This document shows, piece after piece, positions 17,703 to 27,318 of a stretch of 64,000 nt of DNA. The stretch covers positions 1 to 64,000 of the forward strand of contig NZ_CANMTQ010000008.1 in NCBI RefSeq assembly GCF_947500835.1, given 5' to 3'. The stretch comes from an uncultured Halomonas sp. Its GTDB lineage: Bacteria > Pseudomonadota > Gammaproteobacteria > Pseudomonadales > Halomonadaceae. Each line of letters starts with the position of its first letter. The first letter of the stretch is position 1. The translations under genes were made by a program, and so were the position numbers. A model generated the notes under the pieces. That model ran no database searches. It was given only the letters and a program-made list of their open reading frames with translations, and was not told the DNA's origin.

Positions 17703-18851
17703 ATGAAAAACGTACAACGGATTGAACGTTCACAAGCTTGCCTTTACGGAGGCGCCATCGGCGATGCTCTAGGCGCGCCTTTGGCATCATTGGATTGGCA
17801 GGCCATTTGCGAACAGTTTGGCGATGATGGGCTTGAAACCTATGCGCCCGCCCATGGCGGCCTAGGACGGATCACGGATGATACCCAGATGATGCTCTTT
17901 GTCGCTGAGGGGGCATTGCGTTCTTACGTGCGCATCCAGGAGTGCGAGATTTATGCTCCTACCGTGGTGCTTCATCATGCACTGATTCGATGGTTGGTCA
18001 CCCAAGGGGAACAGCCGACTATCGCTCAGATCGACACGAAAGTCGGTCTGATCGGTGATCCTCGATTGCATGCCAGACGTTTTCCCGCCACAACCAGTCT
18101 CGAGGCGTTGTCTCAAGCGCCGGCGTTTGGCTCGGAGGCGCGCAATACCAGCAAGCAGTGCGACGGGCTAGTGCGCGTGGCGCCTATTGGTCTATTCCCC
18201 TGGGGCGATTTTCTACTGCACCACCGCGATCGTGCCTTCTCCGTTGCCTGTGAGTTGACTCGCTGCACCCATGGCCATCCCAGCGCCTACCTCAGCGCCG
18301 GTATTTTTGCTTACGTGATCAACGGCATGATCGACAACGGGCGTTCTCTGGAGTCATTGATTCCGGCCGCTCTGGATTTCATGGACAGCGGCGCCTGGCT
18401 CGACTTTTTCATCGAATGTGCCGAGGAGCGCGACGCCGTGCCCCGCAGTCAGGCGCACCTTCGCTTTTTGCTCGAGTCGGTACTCGATTTTCATTGGCAA
18501 GGGATAGCTCCCAGCCCGGAGGGCATTGATGCCTTGGGAAGTGGTCAATCCGCGGAAGAGGCGCTGGCTATAGCAGTATGGTGCGCGCTGGCCGCCCAGG
18601 ACTACCGCCAGGGCGTGCTATGGGCAGTCAATCATAGCGGCAAAAGCGATAGCATCGGACTGCTGGCGGGGAATCTATTGGGCCTACGCTTTGGTCTATC
18701 GGATATTCCAGTCGAATGGGTCGAGGATATTGAGTTGCGCGACTGGCTCTACCGATTGGGCCATGATCTGCAGTGGCTGCCCAAGGTGTATCTCGGCCGC
18801 GGTTATGGCGCTCACGACGCGGAATTGCGCGAGTGTTATCCGGATAATTGA
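17703..18851 (+). CDS. ADP-ribosylglycohydrolase family protein (DraG-like)
   Basis: Removes ADP-ribose from proteins or small molecules using a dinuclear Mg/Mn site. About 382 residues. The family hallmarks are present: GGAIGDALGAPL at the start, GRITDDTQMMLF (the metal-binding T-D-D), a central RVAPIGL and CTHGHPSAYLSAGIFAY, and NHSGKSDSIGLLAGNLLG near the end, where DSI holds the second metal-binding acid. The ATG at 17703 follows AAGGGGGG; an upstream ATG at 17652 has no ribosome site. No nitrogenase or ADP-ribosyltransferase gene is nearby, so the substrate is unknown. Confidence 0.88.
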   Translation: MKNVQRIERSQACLYGGAIGDALGAPLASLDWQAICEQFGDDGLETYAPAHGGLGRITDDTQMMLFVAEGALRSYVRIQECEIYAPTVVLHHALIRWLVTQGEQPTIAQIDTKVGLIGDPRLHARRFPATTSLEALSQAPAFGSEARNTSKQCDGLVRVAPIGLFPWGDFLLHHRDRAFSVACELTRCTHGHPSAYLSAGIFAYVINGMIDNGRSLESLIPAALDFMDSGAWLDFFIECAEERDAVPRSQAHLRFLLESVLDFHWQGIAPSPEGIDALGSGQSAEEALAIAVWCALAAQDYRQGVLWAVNHSGKSDSIGLLAGNLLGLRFGLSDIPVEWVEDIELRDWLYRLGHDLQWLPKVYLGRGYGAHDAELRECYPDN

Positions 18852-18975
18852 TCGGATTGTTCATTGGCCTGATTGTTCAGTGGATGCTCCCGTGGCTAGA
18901 CTCTAGGGAAGGCGTCAAGGTATGCAAGTAAAACGATGCCTCGACAAGTACAACGTCCCATAAGGAGAAGCCACC

Positions 18976-20469
18976 ATGTCCGTTCGCGAGATCGCCCTTT
19001 ATATCGACGGCCAGCCTATCCCATCGAAAGCCGAACAATGGCGCGATGTCCTCAATCCGGCAACCCAGGAAGTAGTGGCCCGGGTGCCTTTCGCCACCCC
19101 TGAGGAAGTCGATCAGGCCGTTGCCAGTGCCAAACAGGCTTTTACCAGCTGGCGTAAGGTGCCCCTGGGCAAGCGCATGCGCATCATGCTCAGGTTCCAG
19201 GCGCTGGTACGCGAACACACCGAGGAACTGGCGGCACTGATCACTGAGGAGCACGGCAAGACGCTGCCGGACGCGGAAGGCGAGGTCGGTCGTGGCCTGG
19301 AAGTCATCGAACATGCCTGCTCGATCACCTCGCTGCAACTTGGCGAGATCGCCGAAAACGCGGCCAGCGATGTCAACGTCTACTCGCTGCACCAGCCCTT
19401 GGGGGTCGGCGCCGGCATCACCGCCTTCAACTTCCCCATCATGCTGCCTTGCTTTATGTTCCCCCTGGCCATCGCCACCGGCAATACTTTTGTCCTGAAG
19501 CCTTCAGAGCAGGACCCATCTTCCACCATGCGCCTGGTCGAACTGGCCCATGAAGCCGGCGTGCCCAATGGGGTGCTCAACGTGGTGCACGGTGGGCCAG
19601 ACGTTGCCAATCACATCTGCGATCATCCGGATATCAAGGCGCTCTCATTCATCGGCTCGACGACCATCGGTACCCATATCTACGAGCGCGCCGGTGCGGC
19701 CGGCAAGCGGGTGCAGTCAATGATGGGCGCCAAGAATCACTGCGTGATCATGCCGGACGCCAATCGCAGCCAGGCGATCGACAACATGCTGGGCTCCGCC
19801 TTTGGCGCCGCCGGTCAGCGTTGCATGGCCAACTCGGTGCTGGTGCTGGTAGGCGAGGCACGCCAGTGGCTGGACGAGATCGTCGAGAAGTCCAAGGCGA
19901 TGAAAGTAGGCCCTGGCACCCAGCGCGATGCGGATCTAGGGCCATTGGTGTCATCTGCAGCGCGAGATCGGGTGCTCAAGCTGATCGATGCCGGCGAGTC
20001 GGAAGCGACTCTTGCGCTGGATGGCCGTGGCATCAATGTCGAGGGCTATGCGGAGGGCAACTTCGTTGGCCCCACCATCTTCACCGACGTGACGGCGGAC
20101 ATGACCATCTACAAGGAAGAGATCTTCGGCCCGGTGCTGTGCGTGGTAGGAGTTGAAACCCTGGACGACGCCATCGCCTTCATCAACGCCAATCCCAATG
20201 GCAACGGCACCTCGATCTTCACCAATTCCGGCTGGGCCGCCCGGCGCTTCGAGAGCGATATCGACGTCGGCCAGGTGGGTATCAACGTGCCGATTCCGGT
20301 GCCGGTGGCCTACTTCAGCTTCACCGGCTCCCGGGCTTCCAAGCTCGGCGACCTGGGGCCCAACGGCAAGCAGGCGATCCAGTTCTGGACCCAGACCAAG
20401 ACCGTGACGTCGCGCTGGTTCGAGCCGGAAAACGTTTCCGGCGGCATCAACAGCACGATTTCGATGTAG
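18976..20469 (+). CDS. mmsA: Methylmalonate-semialdehyde dehydrogenase (CoA-acylating)
   Basis: Oxidises methylmalonate or malonate semialdehyde with NAD and CoA to propionyl- or acetyl-CoA, in valine and inositol breakdown. The 497-residue aldehyde-dehydrogenase-fold protein has [30 protein letters not shown] (cofactor loop), and [14 protein letters not shown], which contains the catalytic Cys within the mmsA-type GQRCMA. It ends with a typical [18 protein letters not shown] strong AAGGAG lies upstream of the ATG and a clear terminator follows the stop. No mmsB or other valine-pathway gene adjoins it. Confidence 0.93.
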   Translation: MSVREIALYIDGQPIPSKAEQWRDVLNPATQEVVARVPFATPEEVDQAVASAKQAFTSWRKVPLGKRMRIMLRFQALVREHTEELAALITEEHGKTLPDAEGEVGRGLEVIEHACSITSLQLGEIAENAASDVNVYSLHQPLGVGAGITAFNFPIMLPCFMFPLAIATGNTFVLKPSEQDPSSTMRLVELAHEAGVPNGVLNVVHGGPDVANHICDHPDIKALSFIGSTTIGTHIYERAGAAGKRVQSMMGAKNHCVIMPDANRSQAIDNMLGSAFGAAGQRCMANSVLVLVGEARQWLDEIVEKSKAMKVGPGTQRDADLGPLVSSAARDRVLKLIDAGESEATLALDGRGINVEGYAEGNFVGPTIFTDVTADMTIYKEEIFGPVLCVVGVETLDDAIAFINANPNGNGTSIFTNSGWAARRFESDIDVGQVGINVPIPVPVAYFSFTGSRASKLGDLGPNGKQAIQFWTQTKTVTSRWFEPENVSGGINSTISM

Positions 20470-20495
20470 TCAGAGCAAAAATAGGCAAGCTCTTG

Positions 20496-20526
20496 AACAC
20501 CGCCAAGCATTTTGGCGGTGTTTTTC
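20496..20526 (+). terminator. Rho-independent terminator after mmsA
   Basis: AACACCGCCAA (20496-20506) pairs with TTGGCGGTGTT (20512-20522), an 11-bp stem followed directly by a T-run. Confidence 0.85.
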
Positions 20527-20545
20527 TAATTTGAAGGAATCATTT

Positions 20546-21127
20546 ATGAGCGCATCTCTCAGCCGTTTCCCTATCCCCCAGAGCCTCGACGGACTGCCCG
20601 AGGATATTCGCGACGTCATCCTGGCAGTACAGGAGAAGGCCGGCTTCGTGCCCAATGTCTTTCTCACACTTGCCCATCGTCCGGAGGAGTTTCGTGCCTT
20701 CTTTGCTTATCACGACGCCCTCATGGAGCGGGAATCCGACACCCTGACCAAGGCCGAGAAGGAGATGGTGGTGGTGGCGACCAGCGCGCGCAATCGCTGC
20801 CTCTACTGCGTGGTCGCCCACGGCGCCTTGGTACGCATCTACAGCAAGGACCCGCTGCTGGCCGATCAGGTGGCGATCAATCATCGCACCGCCCCGATAA
20901 GCGAGCGTCATCGCATAATGCTGGATTTTGCTTTGTATATCGGTACCGAGCAGGGCGAGCTCGACGATGAATGGCAGAGTCGGTTGTTCGAGGTGGGCTT
21001 TACCCTGGAGGATATCTGGGATATTGGCGCGGTTGCCGGCTTCTTCGGCATGTCCAACCGGCTGGTGAATCTCACCGGCACACCGCCCAATGAAGAGTTC
21101 TATCTGATGGGGCGGGTGCCGAAATAG
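20546..21127 (+). CDS. Peroxidase-related enzyme, AhpD/carboxymuconolactone decarboxylase family
   Basis: Protein of 193 residues. The ATG at 20546 follows GAAGGA by seven bases; a TTG at 20531 would overlap that ribosome site and is rejected. The AhpD-type core is visible: a helix ending KEMVVVATSARN, then RCLYCVVAHGA, which carries the C-x-x-C-x3-H redox motif. These proteins are thought to act as thiol-dependent peroxidases or reductants. The stretch DIWDIGAVAGFFGMSNRL is also typical. It stands alone behind its own promoter region, downstream of mmsA but separated by a terminator. Substrate unknown. Confidence 0.85.
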   Translation: MSASLSRFPIPQSLDGLPEDIRDVILAVQEKAGFVPNVFLTLAHRPEEFRAFFAYHDALMERESDTLTKAEKEMVVVATSARNRCLYCVVAHGALVRIYSKDPLLADQVAINHRTAPISERHRIMLDFALYIGTEQGELDDEWQSRLFEVGFTLEDIWDIGAVAGFFGMSNRLVNLTGTPPNEEFYLMGRVPK

Positions 21128-21139
21128 AAAGACAGCTTT

Positions 21140-21817
21140 TTAACCGCCTACCTGGAATTTCTCGAACAGCTCCAGCACCGGCTCGAGCTGGCTCTCGTGC
21201 AGGGTGAGTACGGTCTCGAGGCTGTCGTTCTCGGCAGGCAGTATGACGGCGAATTCGCCTTCTTCCACATGAAATTCGTGTATCTCCCGCGGGCCGTCGG
21301 CTGCCTCGCAGCGTATGGAGCGGTAGGGCTCATCTTCGCCATAGATCAGGCGATGATACATCTTGAAGTAGGTATAAAGGGTGAGCCCCTTGACGAAGGC
21401 CGGCCAGCGGGCAGGGATGGTGCGTGTTTCCTCGTCAAGATCCTGACCGTCTGCCTGGGCGGCGGCAATGGCGCTGGCCAGTGGTTCAGCGATCAAAGAA
21501 GTGGTATCACGGGGTAACGCTTCTTGTGCATCAATTGCATTGCGGTAGCGCTGTGCGACTTGGCGCAGGTCGTCGAGAGAGGCAAAGGAATGACTGCTGT
21601 GTTGCAGGTCGATGAACTCGCACTCACCGTTCTCCCAACCGTGGATCACATCAATGGACAGTCGATTGTCCGCCATCGACTGGCCGATCAGTGCTTCAAT
21701 GGCAACGTTCAAATGTAGCTGACGTTCGTTAACCGAGTTGTCGAAGGCGGAATAAGGGTCGCTGAAAATCGCATGCAAACGCCCAGGTGCATGCTCCTTG
21801 GCTTCATTGAATGGCAT
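21140..21817 (-). CDS. Hypothetical protein, 225 residues
   Basis: Not recognised. The protein is soluble, acidic and largely helical, with no signal peptide or membrane segment. Its middle has an E-DEPYRSIRCEA segment and its end a repeated Glu/Leu pattern (ESQLEPVLELFEKF). It converges on the AhpD-like gene with 12 bases between the stops. Base composition and codon use match the neighbours, so it looks like a resident gene. No function is proposed. Confidence 0.7.
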   Translation of the reverse strand: MPFNEAKEHAPGRLHAIFSDPYSAFDNSVNERQLHLNVAIEALIGQSMADNRLSIDVIHGWENGECEFIDLQHSSHSFASLDDLRQVAQRYRNAIDAQEALPRDTTSLIAEPLASAIAAAQADGQDLDEETRTIPARWPAFVKGLTLYTYFKMYHRLIYGEDEPYRSIRCEAADGPREIHEFHVEEGEFAVILPAENDSLETVLTLHESQLEPVLELFEKFQVGG

Positions 21818-21992
21818 TGATTGGGTCCCGGCGCAGTTATAGTCGTTTGAATTCTTGCGTGGTGCGTCACGCTTGATTAACTATGTTATCGGCAAGTAAC
21901 GACGGTTCCTTGAGGCACTGTTGCCGGTAGAATATCGGTAGAGTGGCAAATGTTGTTTTGCCAGCCCGCGCAAACCCGGAGATCCACTAGCC

Positions 21993-22526
21993 ATGTCCTT
22001 CTTCACGAATTCATTGATCGTTTTGCTGACGGTAGTCGGCATGGAGGCTTTTGCCTGGTTTGCGCACAAATACGTCATGCACGGCTGGGGCTGGGGCTGG
22101 CATCGCTCTCATCACGAACCTACGAACGTGCGTCAGGCTTCTGGCTGGTTCGAGACGAATGATCTCTACGCGGTGGTGTTTGCCGGTGTGGCAATCGCCT
22201 TGATTGCGCTGGGGACCTGGGGCTGGTATCCGCTTCAATGGATTGGTGCCGGCATGACCGCCTACGGATTCCTGTACTTTCTGGCTCACGACGGCCTGGT
22301 GCATCAGCGCTGGCCATTTCGCTACGTGCCACGCCGCGGCTATCTCAAGCGCTTGTACCAAGCCCATCGCATGCATCACGCGGTGAACAGCAAGGAAGGC
22401 TGCGTCTCCTTCGGCTTTCTGATTGCTCCCTCCGTCAGCACCTTGAAGCGCCAACTGCGCGAAAAACATGGCGGCGCGTTGCAGAACTCTTCTAGTCGGG
22501 ACGCTGCCAGAGATTCTGGGGCCTAG
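21993..22526 (+). CDS. crtZ: Beta-carotene 3-hydroxylase CrtZ
   Basis: Membrane di-iron enzyme that hydroxylates both rings of beta-carotene to give zeaxanthin. The 177-residue protein shows the four histidine clusters of the family: HKYVMH (about 28-33), HRSHHE (40s), HDGLVHQRWP (about 104) and HRMHH (about 128). Four hydrophobic stretches surround them. The usual CrtZ length is 160-175. It is transcribed toward crtB and its last 35 bases overlap the crtB end, so the extra tail beyond the family end may be dispensable. Adds the final step to the crt cluster. Confidence 0.93.
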   Translation: MSFFTNSLIVLLTVVGMEAFAWFAHKYVMHGWGWGWHRSHHEPTNVRQASGWFETNDLYAVVFAGVAIALIALGTWGWYPLQWIGAGMTAYGFLYFLAHDGLVHQRWPFRYVPRRGYLKRLYQAHRMHHAVNSKEGCVSFGFLIAPSVSTLKRQLREKHGGALQNSSSRDAARDSGA

Positions 22527-23421
22527 ACGCTGGCGTCTGCCAGCGAGAAGCGATCATTTGACCCAATCCTTTCGCCAATAAGCGCAGTTTGTCCGCCTTG
22601 CTGGTGGACACACGCTGATCCCAGGCCTTGGCGCCTCTTGCCTCGACCTTGAGGCCAATTTCCCGATAAACCCCATGAGCGGTGGCGATCGCCCAGGCGC
22701 TACGGGGCGGGAGTGCACCTAGTCCGCCCTTGGCCGAGCGATAATAGGGCTCCGCCAACTCGACTAGTCGTGCTGCCACTCCTGCCAGCGCATCACGGTG
22801 GCGTGGATCAGCGATCTCTTCCGATGGTATGCCTGCCTCGTCCAGCCATGTTCTGGGCAGATAGCAGCGCCCGATGTCCGCATCATCGACGATGTCCCGG
22901 GCAATGTTGGTGAGCTGGAATGCCAGGCCCAGATCGCAGGCGCGATCCAGGGTTACGTCATCCTTCGCCCCCATGATCCAGGCCATCATGATGCCCACGA
23001 CCCCGGCCACGTGATAGCAGTAGCTCAGAGTGTCATCGATCGTGATATAGCGACGCTCCTGCACATCCATGGCGAAGCCTTCCAGATGCGCCAATGGGTA
23101 GCGTTCGGGAAGCTGATGCTGCAGCGCCACCTGCTGAAAGGCGGCGAAAGGGGGGCTCTGCATCGGCTCGCCGGCATAGGCTTGCCGGGTCATGCGACGA
23201 AGCTCGGCCATGCGCTGTTCGCTGCTGTCCGTTGAGCCTTCACCGTGAGAAGGCATGCCCAGGTGCTGTTCATCAATCACGTCGTCGCAGTGACGACACC
23301 AGGCATATAGCATCATCACGCTGCGCCGGGTTGCGGGGTCGAACAATTTGGCGGCGGTGGCGAAACTTTTCGATCCGGCCTGAATAGTCTCGGCGGCGTG
23401 ACGGTCGAGCGCATCAGCCAT
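22492..23421 (-). CDS. crtB: 15-cis-phytoene synthase CrtB
   Basis: Condenses two geranylgeranyl diphosphates to phytoene. The 309-residue protein carries YAWCRHCDDVID near residue 40 (the first Asp-rich motif) and the second motif GLAFQLTNIARDIVDDADIGRCYLP around 175, both diagnostic of trans-isoprenyl squalene/phytoene synthases. Its start overlaps the crtI end by eight bases, indicating translational coupling. Last gene of the idi2-crtY-crtI-crtB unit. Confidence 0.96.
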   Translation of the reverse strand: MADALDRHAAETIQAGSKSFATAAKLFDPATRRSVMMLYAWCRHCDDVIDEQHLGMPSHGEGSTDSSEQRMAELRRMTRQAYAGEPMQSPPFAAFQQVALQHQLPERYPLAHLEGFAMDVQERRYITIDDTLSYCYHVAGVVGIMMAWIMGAKDDVTLDRACDLGLAFQLTNIARDIVDDADIGRCYLPRTWLDEAGIPSEEIADPRHRDALAGVAARLVELAEPYYRSAKGGLGALPPRSAWAIATAHGVYREIGLKVEARGAKAWDQRVSTSKADKLRLLAKGLGQMIASRWQTPASRPQNLWQRPD

Positions 23422-24901
23422 CCAGACGCTCCAGCATCAGTTTCGCCGTGGCCTTGGCGGAACCCACTACGCCAGGAACACCTGCGCCCGGATGGGTGCC
23501 GGCACCGACTAGATAGAGATTGTCGATTTTTTGATCCCGGTTATGGGGCCGGAACCAGGCGCTTTGAGTGAGAATCGGCTCCAGGGAAAACGCAGAGCCC
23601 AGATGGGCATTGAGCTCGTCACGAAAATCCAAGGGCGTGAAGTGACGGCAAGTCACCAGATGCTCCCGCAGCCCGGGAATATAGTGCTTCTCCAGGTAGT
23701 CGAGAATGCGGTCGCGATAGACCGGCCCCTGGGTTTTCCAGTCGATGGGCGCGGTGCCCAAGTGCGGCACCGGCGCCAGCACGTAGTAGGCGCTGGACCC
23801 AGGCGGTGCCAGGGAGGGGTCGGTGACGCAGGGCGAATGCAGATAGAGCGAGAAATCCTCCGCCAGGGTATCGGCGTTGAAGATTTCGTCGATCAGTTCC
23901 TTGTAGCGTGCCCCCAGGCAGATGGTGTGGTGCTGAAGGTTATTCGAGGGCATGTCGAGGCCGAAGTAGATCACGAACAGCGACATGCTGTAGCGCTTTT
24001 TCTTGAGCGCCTTGCCGTGATTGACCCCGCGGGGATGCTTGCCCAGGAGGTGGGCGTAGGTGTGTATCACATCCGCATTGGAGGCCAGCACGTCAGTCTC
24101 GAAACGGCGGCCATCCTGAAGGGTGACACCGCTGACGCGATCATCCTGCGTCTCGATATTCGCCACTTCCGCGTCGAGTTCGAGTTTGCCGCCCAGGTCC
24201 TCGAACAATTTGACCATGCCCTGAATCAGCGCGCCGGTACCGCCCCGGGGAAACCACACGCCACCCTGGCGCTCCAGGGCGTGAATGAGGGTGTAGATCG
24301 AGGAAGTGACGAAGGGATTGCCCCCCACCAGCAGGGAGTGAAAAGAGAACACCTGACGCAGGTGTTCGTCCTCTACGAAGCGCGACACCATGGCATAGAC
24401 GCTGCGCCAGGCTTGTAGTCGCGCCAGTTGCGGTCCGGCCTTGACCATGTCGCGAAAGGACAAGAAAGGCACCGCGCCAAGCTTGATGTAGCCCTCTTCA
24501 TAAACAGCCTTGGAATACTCGAGAAAACGCCGATAGCCCTCCACATCCTTGGGGTTGCGCTCAGCAATCTGACGTTCCAGCGCCTGCTGGTCGTTGACGT
24601 AATCAAACGACGGCGCGTCTTCCCAGCACAGCCGGTAGAAAGGAGAGACAGGCAGAAGCTCCACATAGTCGGCTAGCTGCCGGCCCGCCAGGGTGAAAAG
24701 TTCCTCAAGGGCCGAGGGGTCGGTGATGACCGTGGGGCCGGCATCGAAGATGAACCCTTTGTCTTCGTAGACATAGGCGCGGCCGCCGGGCTTGTCGCGT
24801 TTTTCCAGCAGGGTGGTGTGATAGCCTCCGGCCTGCAGGCGGATGGCCAGGGCCAGCCCGCCGAAGCCGGCGCCAATCACCAGGGCACGTTGTTGCGTCA
24901 T
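23414..24901 (-). CDS. crtI: Phytoene desaturase CrtI (lycopene-forming)
   Basis: FAD enzyme making four desaturations of phytoene to lycopene. The 495-residue protein starts with the Rossmann ALVIGAGFGGLALAIRLQ, followed by EKRDKPGGRAYVYEDKGF and FDAGPTVITDP, all classic CrtI, and ends with the NLYLVGAGTHPGAGVPGVVGSAK flavin motif. It sits nine bases after crtY and overlaps crtB. The product assignment (lycopene rather than neurosporene) follows from the presence of a CrtY cyclase beside it. Confidence 0.96.
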   Translation of the reverse strand: MTQQRALVIGAGFGGLALAIRLQAGGYHTTLLEKRDKPGGRAYVYEDKGFIFDAGPTVITDPSALEELFTLAGRQLADYVELLPVSPFYRLCWEDAPSFDYVNDQQALERQIAERNPKDVEGYRRFLEYSKAVYEEGYIKLGAVPFLSFRDMVKAGPQLARLQAWRSVYAMVSRFVEDEHLRQVFSFHSLLVGGNPFVTSSIYTLIHALERQGGVWFPRGGTGALIQGMVKLFEDLGGKLELDAEVANIETQDDRVSGVTLQDGRRFETDVLASNADVIHTYAHLLGKHPRGVNHGKALKKKRYSMSLFVIYFGLDMPSNNLQHHTICLGARYKELIDEIFNADTLAEDFSLYLHSPCVTDPSLAPPGSSAYYVLAPVPHLGTAPIDWKTQGPVYRDRILDYLEKHYIPGLREHLVTCRHFTPLDFRDELNAHLGSAFSLEPILTQSAWFRPHNRDQKIDNLYLVGAGTHPGAGVPGVVGSAKATAKLMLERLDG

Positions 24902-24910
24902 GGTCAGTTC

Positions 24911-26101
24911 CTAGAGGATGTCGAGTCGATAAGAAGAATGAAGTCGAGCAGGCGTCGAACACCGCGCGGCGCGGATGGCCTCGCCCAGCGGCACTGGCGG
25001 CTTGCCGACAAGAATGCGTGCCTTGTCCAGGGCGGTCAGGCGCCCCGCATAGAAGCGTTCGATCAAACTCTCGGATAGCCCATAGAAGCGCTGCATGACC
25101 TGCCAGCGCTGGCTAGGCGAGCCGGCCAGAAACAGCATGCGATTGAGCAGGCGAAAATAGCCTTGCCGGCGCCACTCGCGCTGCGCTTCATCACGGATCG
25201 CAGTAAACAGCGCCGGTGCGCTCAACTCATCAAGAGCGGCAATACGCTCCGCCAGGCGCACCGCATGGGGCAGGGAATAGCCGGTGGTGGGATGGAAAAG
25301 CCCGGCACGCAGGCCGCTACGTGGCTGCCCATCGGCTTCATTCCAGAAGGCGTCGAAATCGCCAGCCAGGGTGATGGGTAAAACGCCGCGCTCTTCCCGC
25401 AGCACCGCATCGACCCGCCACCCCTTGGCTTCGGCATAGGCGTGGATGTTATTCCGCAGCTGCGCTTCGTCATCCATGGGCTGATCGACGTAGTGAGTAT
25501 CCTCGATCAGCAGCGTGTCCGGGGTGAAGGGCAGCACATAGACGAAACGATAGCCGTCGCCCTGGGTCAGGCTTGCATCCATCAGGACAGGCTCTTCCAG
25601 TCCATGGGGTGCTGCGAGCCTGATTTCCTGACCCAAAAAAGCCTGATAGCCCAGGCACAAATGCGGACTCGACGTTGAGCCACGACCATCGATCACGGCG
25701 TTTGCCGTCAACTGGGTGCCATCTTCAAGCGTGACCCGGTCAGGCGTAAGGGAGGCAATGGTTGCATTGACCCACAGTGCATCGCCGAGAGCGCCCTGGA
25801 GTGCTTGTGCGAAGGTCGAAGAGAACAGGCTGGCGTAACCGCCGCGCAGCAGCCGCTCGCGGTTGGGGAAGATCACCCGATGGCGCGGCCAATGGCATCC
25901 TATCAAGGGCGCCAGCCAGGCATGTTGGTCGGTGTTCAAGTCGCTGTCATGAAATGACCAGGTGTGATTGCCGCCGGGGCGTCCGTCCTGTTCCAGCATC
26001 AGCAGGCGAAGCTGAGGTCGGTCGCGCTTCAATCGCAGGGCGATCAGTCCGTTGGCCAGGCCGCCACCGGCCAGAATCAGATCGTAATGATGATGGGGCA
26101 T
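24911..26101 (-). CDS. crtY: Lycopene beta-cyclase CrtY
   Basis: Converts lycopene to beta-carotene. The 396-residue protein starts HHYDLILAGGGLANGLIALRL, the FAD-binding opening of proteobacterial CrtY, then EQDGRPGGNHTWSFHDSDL and later VIDGRGS and YVLPFTPDTLLIEDTHYVD. These are signatures of the CrtY/CrtL type. It begins 39 bases after the isomerase stop and is followed by crtI after nine bases, all on the minus strand in one likely operon. Confidence 0.95.
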   Translation of the reverse strand: MPHHHYDLILAGGGLANGLIALRLKRDRPQLRLLMLEQDGRPGGNHTWSFHDSDLNTDQHAWLAPLIGCHWPRHRVIFPNRERLLRGGYASLFSSTFAQALQGALGDALWVNATIASLTPDRVTLEDGTQLTANAVIDGRGSTSSPHLCLGYQAFLGQEIRLAAPHGLEEPVLMDASLTQGDGYRFVYVLPFTPDTLLIEDTHYVDQPMDDEAQLRNNIHAYAEAKGWRVDAVLREERGVLPITLAGDFDAFWNEADGQPRSGLRAGLFHPTTGYSLPHAVRLAERIAALDELSAPALFTAIRDEAQREWRRQGYFRLLNRMLFLAGSPSQRWQVMQRFYGLSESLIERFYAGRLTALDKARILVGKPPVPLGEAIRAARCSTPARLHSSYRLDIL

Positions 26102-26140
26102 GCAGGACGCATCCTATGCGTAGAGAGTGGATACTTGAGC

Positions 26141-27202
26141 CTAGCCATGAACTCCCTTCACCGCAGCGCCGTTTTCATCCAGCAGCGTTGCCTGGCGCAG
26201 CGCACTCAGGTCGGCGCTACCGGTACAAAAACAGGCAATACGCAGCTGCGCAATGAGTATCTCGAAATGCTCGATGACGGCCTCGCTCGACTGGGTGGCA
26301 CTGGCAAGCACCGCCGCGGCCTGGCCCACGAGATCGGCGCCCAGCCGAATGGCCTTGGCTGCCTCGACGCCGTCGCGAATGCCACCGGAAGCAATCAGCG
26401 GTGCATCTGGTAGCTCTCGGCGTACCGCCTGAATGGCCTGGGCCGTAGGGATGCCCCAGCCGGCGAAGGCCATGGCGATGCGCTTCTGGGTCTCGCTTGC
26501 GGCACGTTCGGCTTCCACCGCCGCCCAGCTGGTGCCGCCGGCGCCTGCCACGTCGATTGCCGCCACGCCTTCTTCGATCAGTGCCCGGGCGACTTGAGGC
26601 GAAATGCCTGCGCCTACCTCCTTGATCACCACCGGCACCTCAAGGGCGCGTACCAAGACGCCAACGGCCTGGCGAACGTTACGCCAATCGCGATCGCCGC
26701 CGGACTGCACGGCTTCCTGCAAGGGGTTGAGATGAACGATGAGGGCGTCTGCATCGATCATCTCCACCGCGCGACGTGCCCAATCGATGCCCTGGGCTTC
26801 TCTGAGCTGACCGGCGCCGATATTTCCCAGCAGAGGGATGTCCGGTGCGAACCGGCGCAGCTCCCGGGTCAGGCCATGGTCGTTGTCGGTCTGCAAGGCG
26901 ACCCGCTGAGAGCCGACAGCCAAGGCGATACCCAAGGCCTGGGCGGCCTGCGCCAGATGCTGGTTGATCAAGCGAGCTCTTGCCGCCCCGCCGGTCATGG
27001 AACTGATCAAAAATGGCGCGTTCAACCATTTACCTAGAAACTGCGCGCGTAGATCGATATCGTCGAGATTGAGCTGGGGCAAGGCGCAATGCATGAAACG
27101 GTAGTCGGCGAGCCCCGACAGGGTGGGCGCGGGTGCACGATGAGTGTCAAGCACAATGGACAGATGATCGTTCTTGCGCTCGACCAGGCCTTCGCCTTTC
27201 AT
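26141..27202 (-). CDS. fni: Isopentenyl-diphosphate delta-isomerase type 2 (FMN)
   Basis: Interconverts IPP and DMAPP with FMN and NADPH, feeding crtE. About 353 residues. Present: [13 protein letters not shown] at the start (the RKxxH motif), [47 protein letters not shown] and [21 protein letters not shown], all in family order. The ATG at 27202 has AAGGA seven bases before it; an ATG at 27241 lies inside the promoter and is rejected. First gene of the minus-strand crt unit, with a good sigma70 promoter at 27242-27270. Confidence 0.93.
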   Translation of the reverse strand: MKGEGLVERKNDHLSIVLDTHRAPAPTLSGLADYRFMHCALPQLNLDDIDLRAQFLGKWLNAPFLISSMTGGAARARLINQHLAQAAQALGIALAVGSQRVALQTDNDHGLTRELRRFAPDIPLLGNIGAGQLREAQGIDWARRAVEMIDADALIVHLNPLQEAVQSGGDRDWRNVRQAVGVLVRALEVPVVIKEVGAGISPQVARALIEEGVAAIDVAGAGGTSWAAVEAERAASETQKRIAMAFAGWGIPTAQAIQAVRRELPDAPLIASGGIRDGVEAAKAIRLGADLVGQAAAVLASATQSSEAVIEHFEILIAQLRIACFCTGSADLSALRQATLLDENGAAVKGVHG

Positions 27203-27241
27203 GTGAGTTTCCTTGTCAGAGAGCATGGTCTGAAGCTCCAT

Positions 27242-27270
27242 TGTATAGGCCAGCGTTGGAAGTTGTGCAA
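27242..27270 (-). promoter_or_regulatory. sigma70 promoter for the fni-crtYIB operon
   Basis: On the minus strand, TTGCAC (27270-27265) and TATACA (27247-27242) are separated by exactly 17 bases. The -10 box is 39 bases before the fni start. It lies between the divergent fni and crtE genes. Confidence 0.55.
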
Positions 27271-27318
27271 GAATTGTACGAAGCGATCATCCAGAACGAA
27301 TCAAGGGAGCTTTCCCCA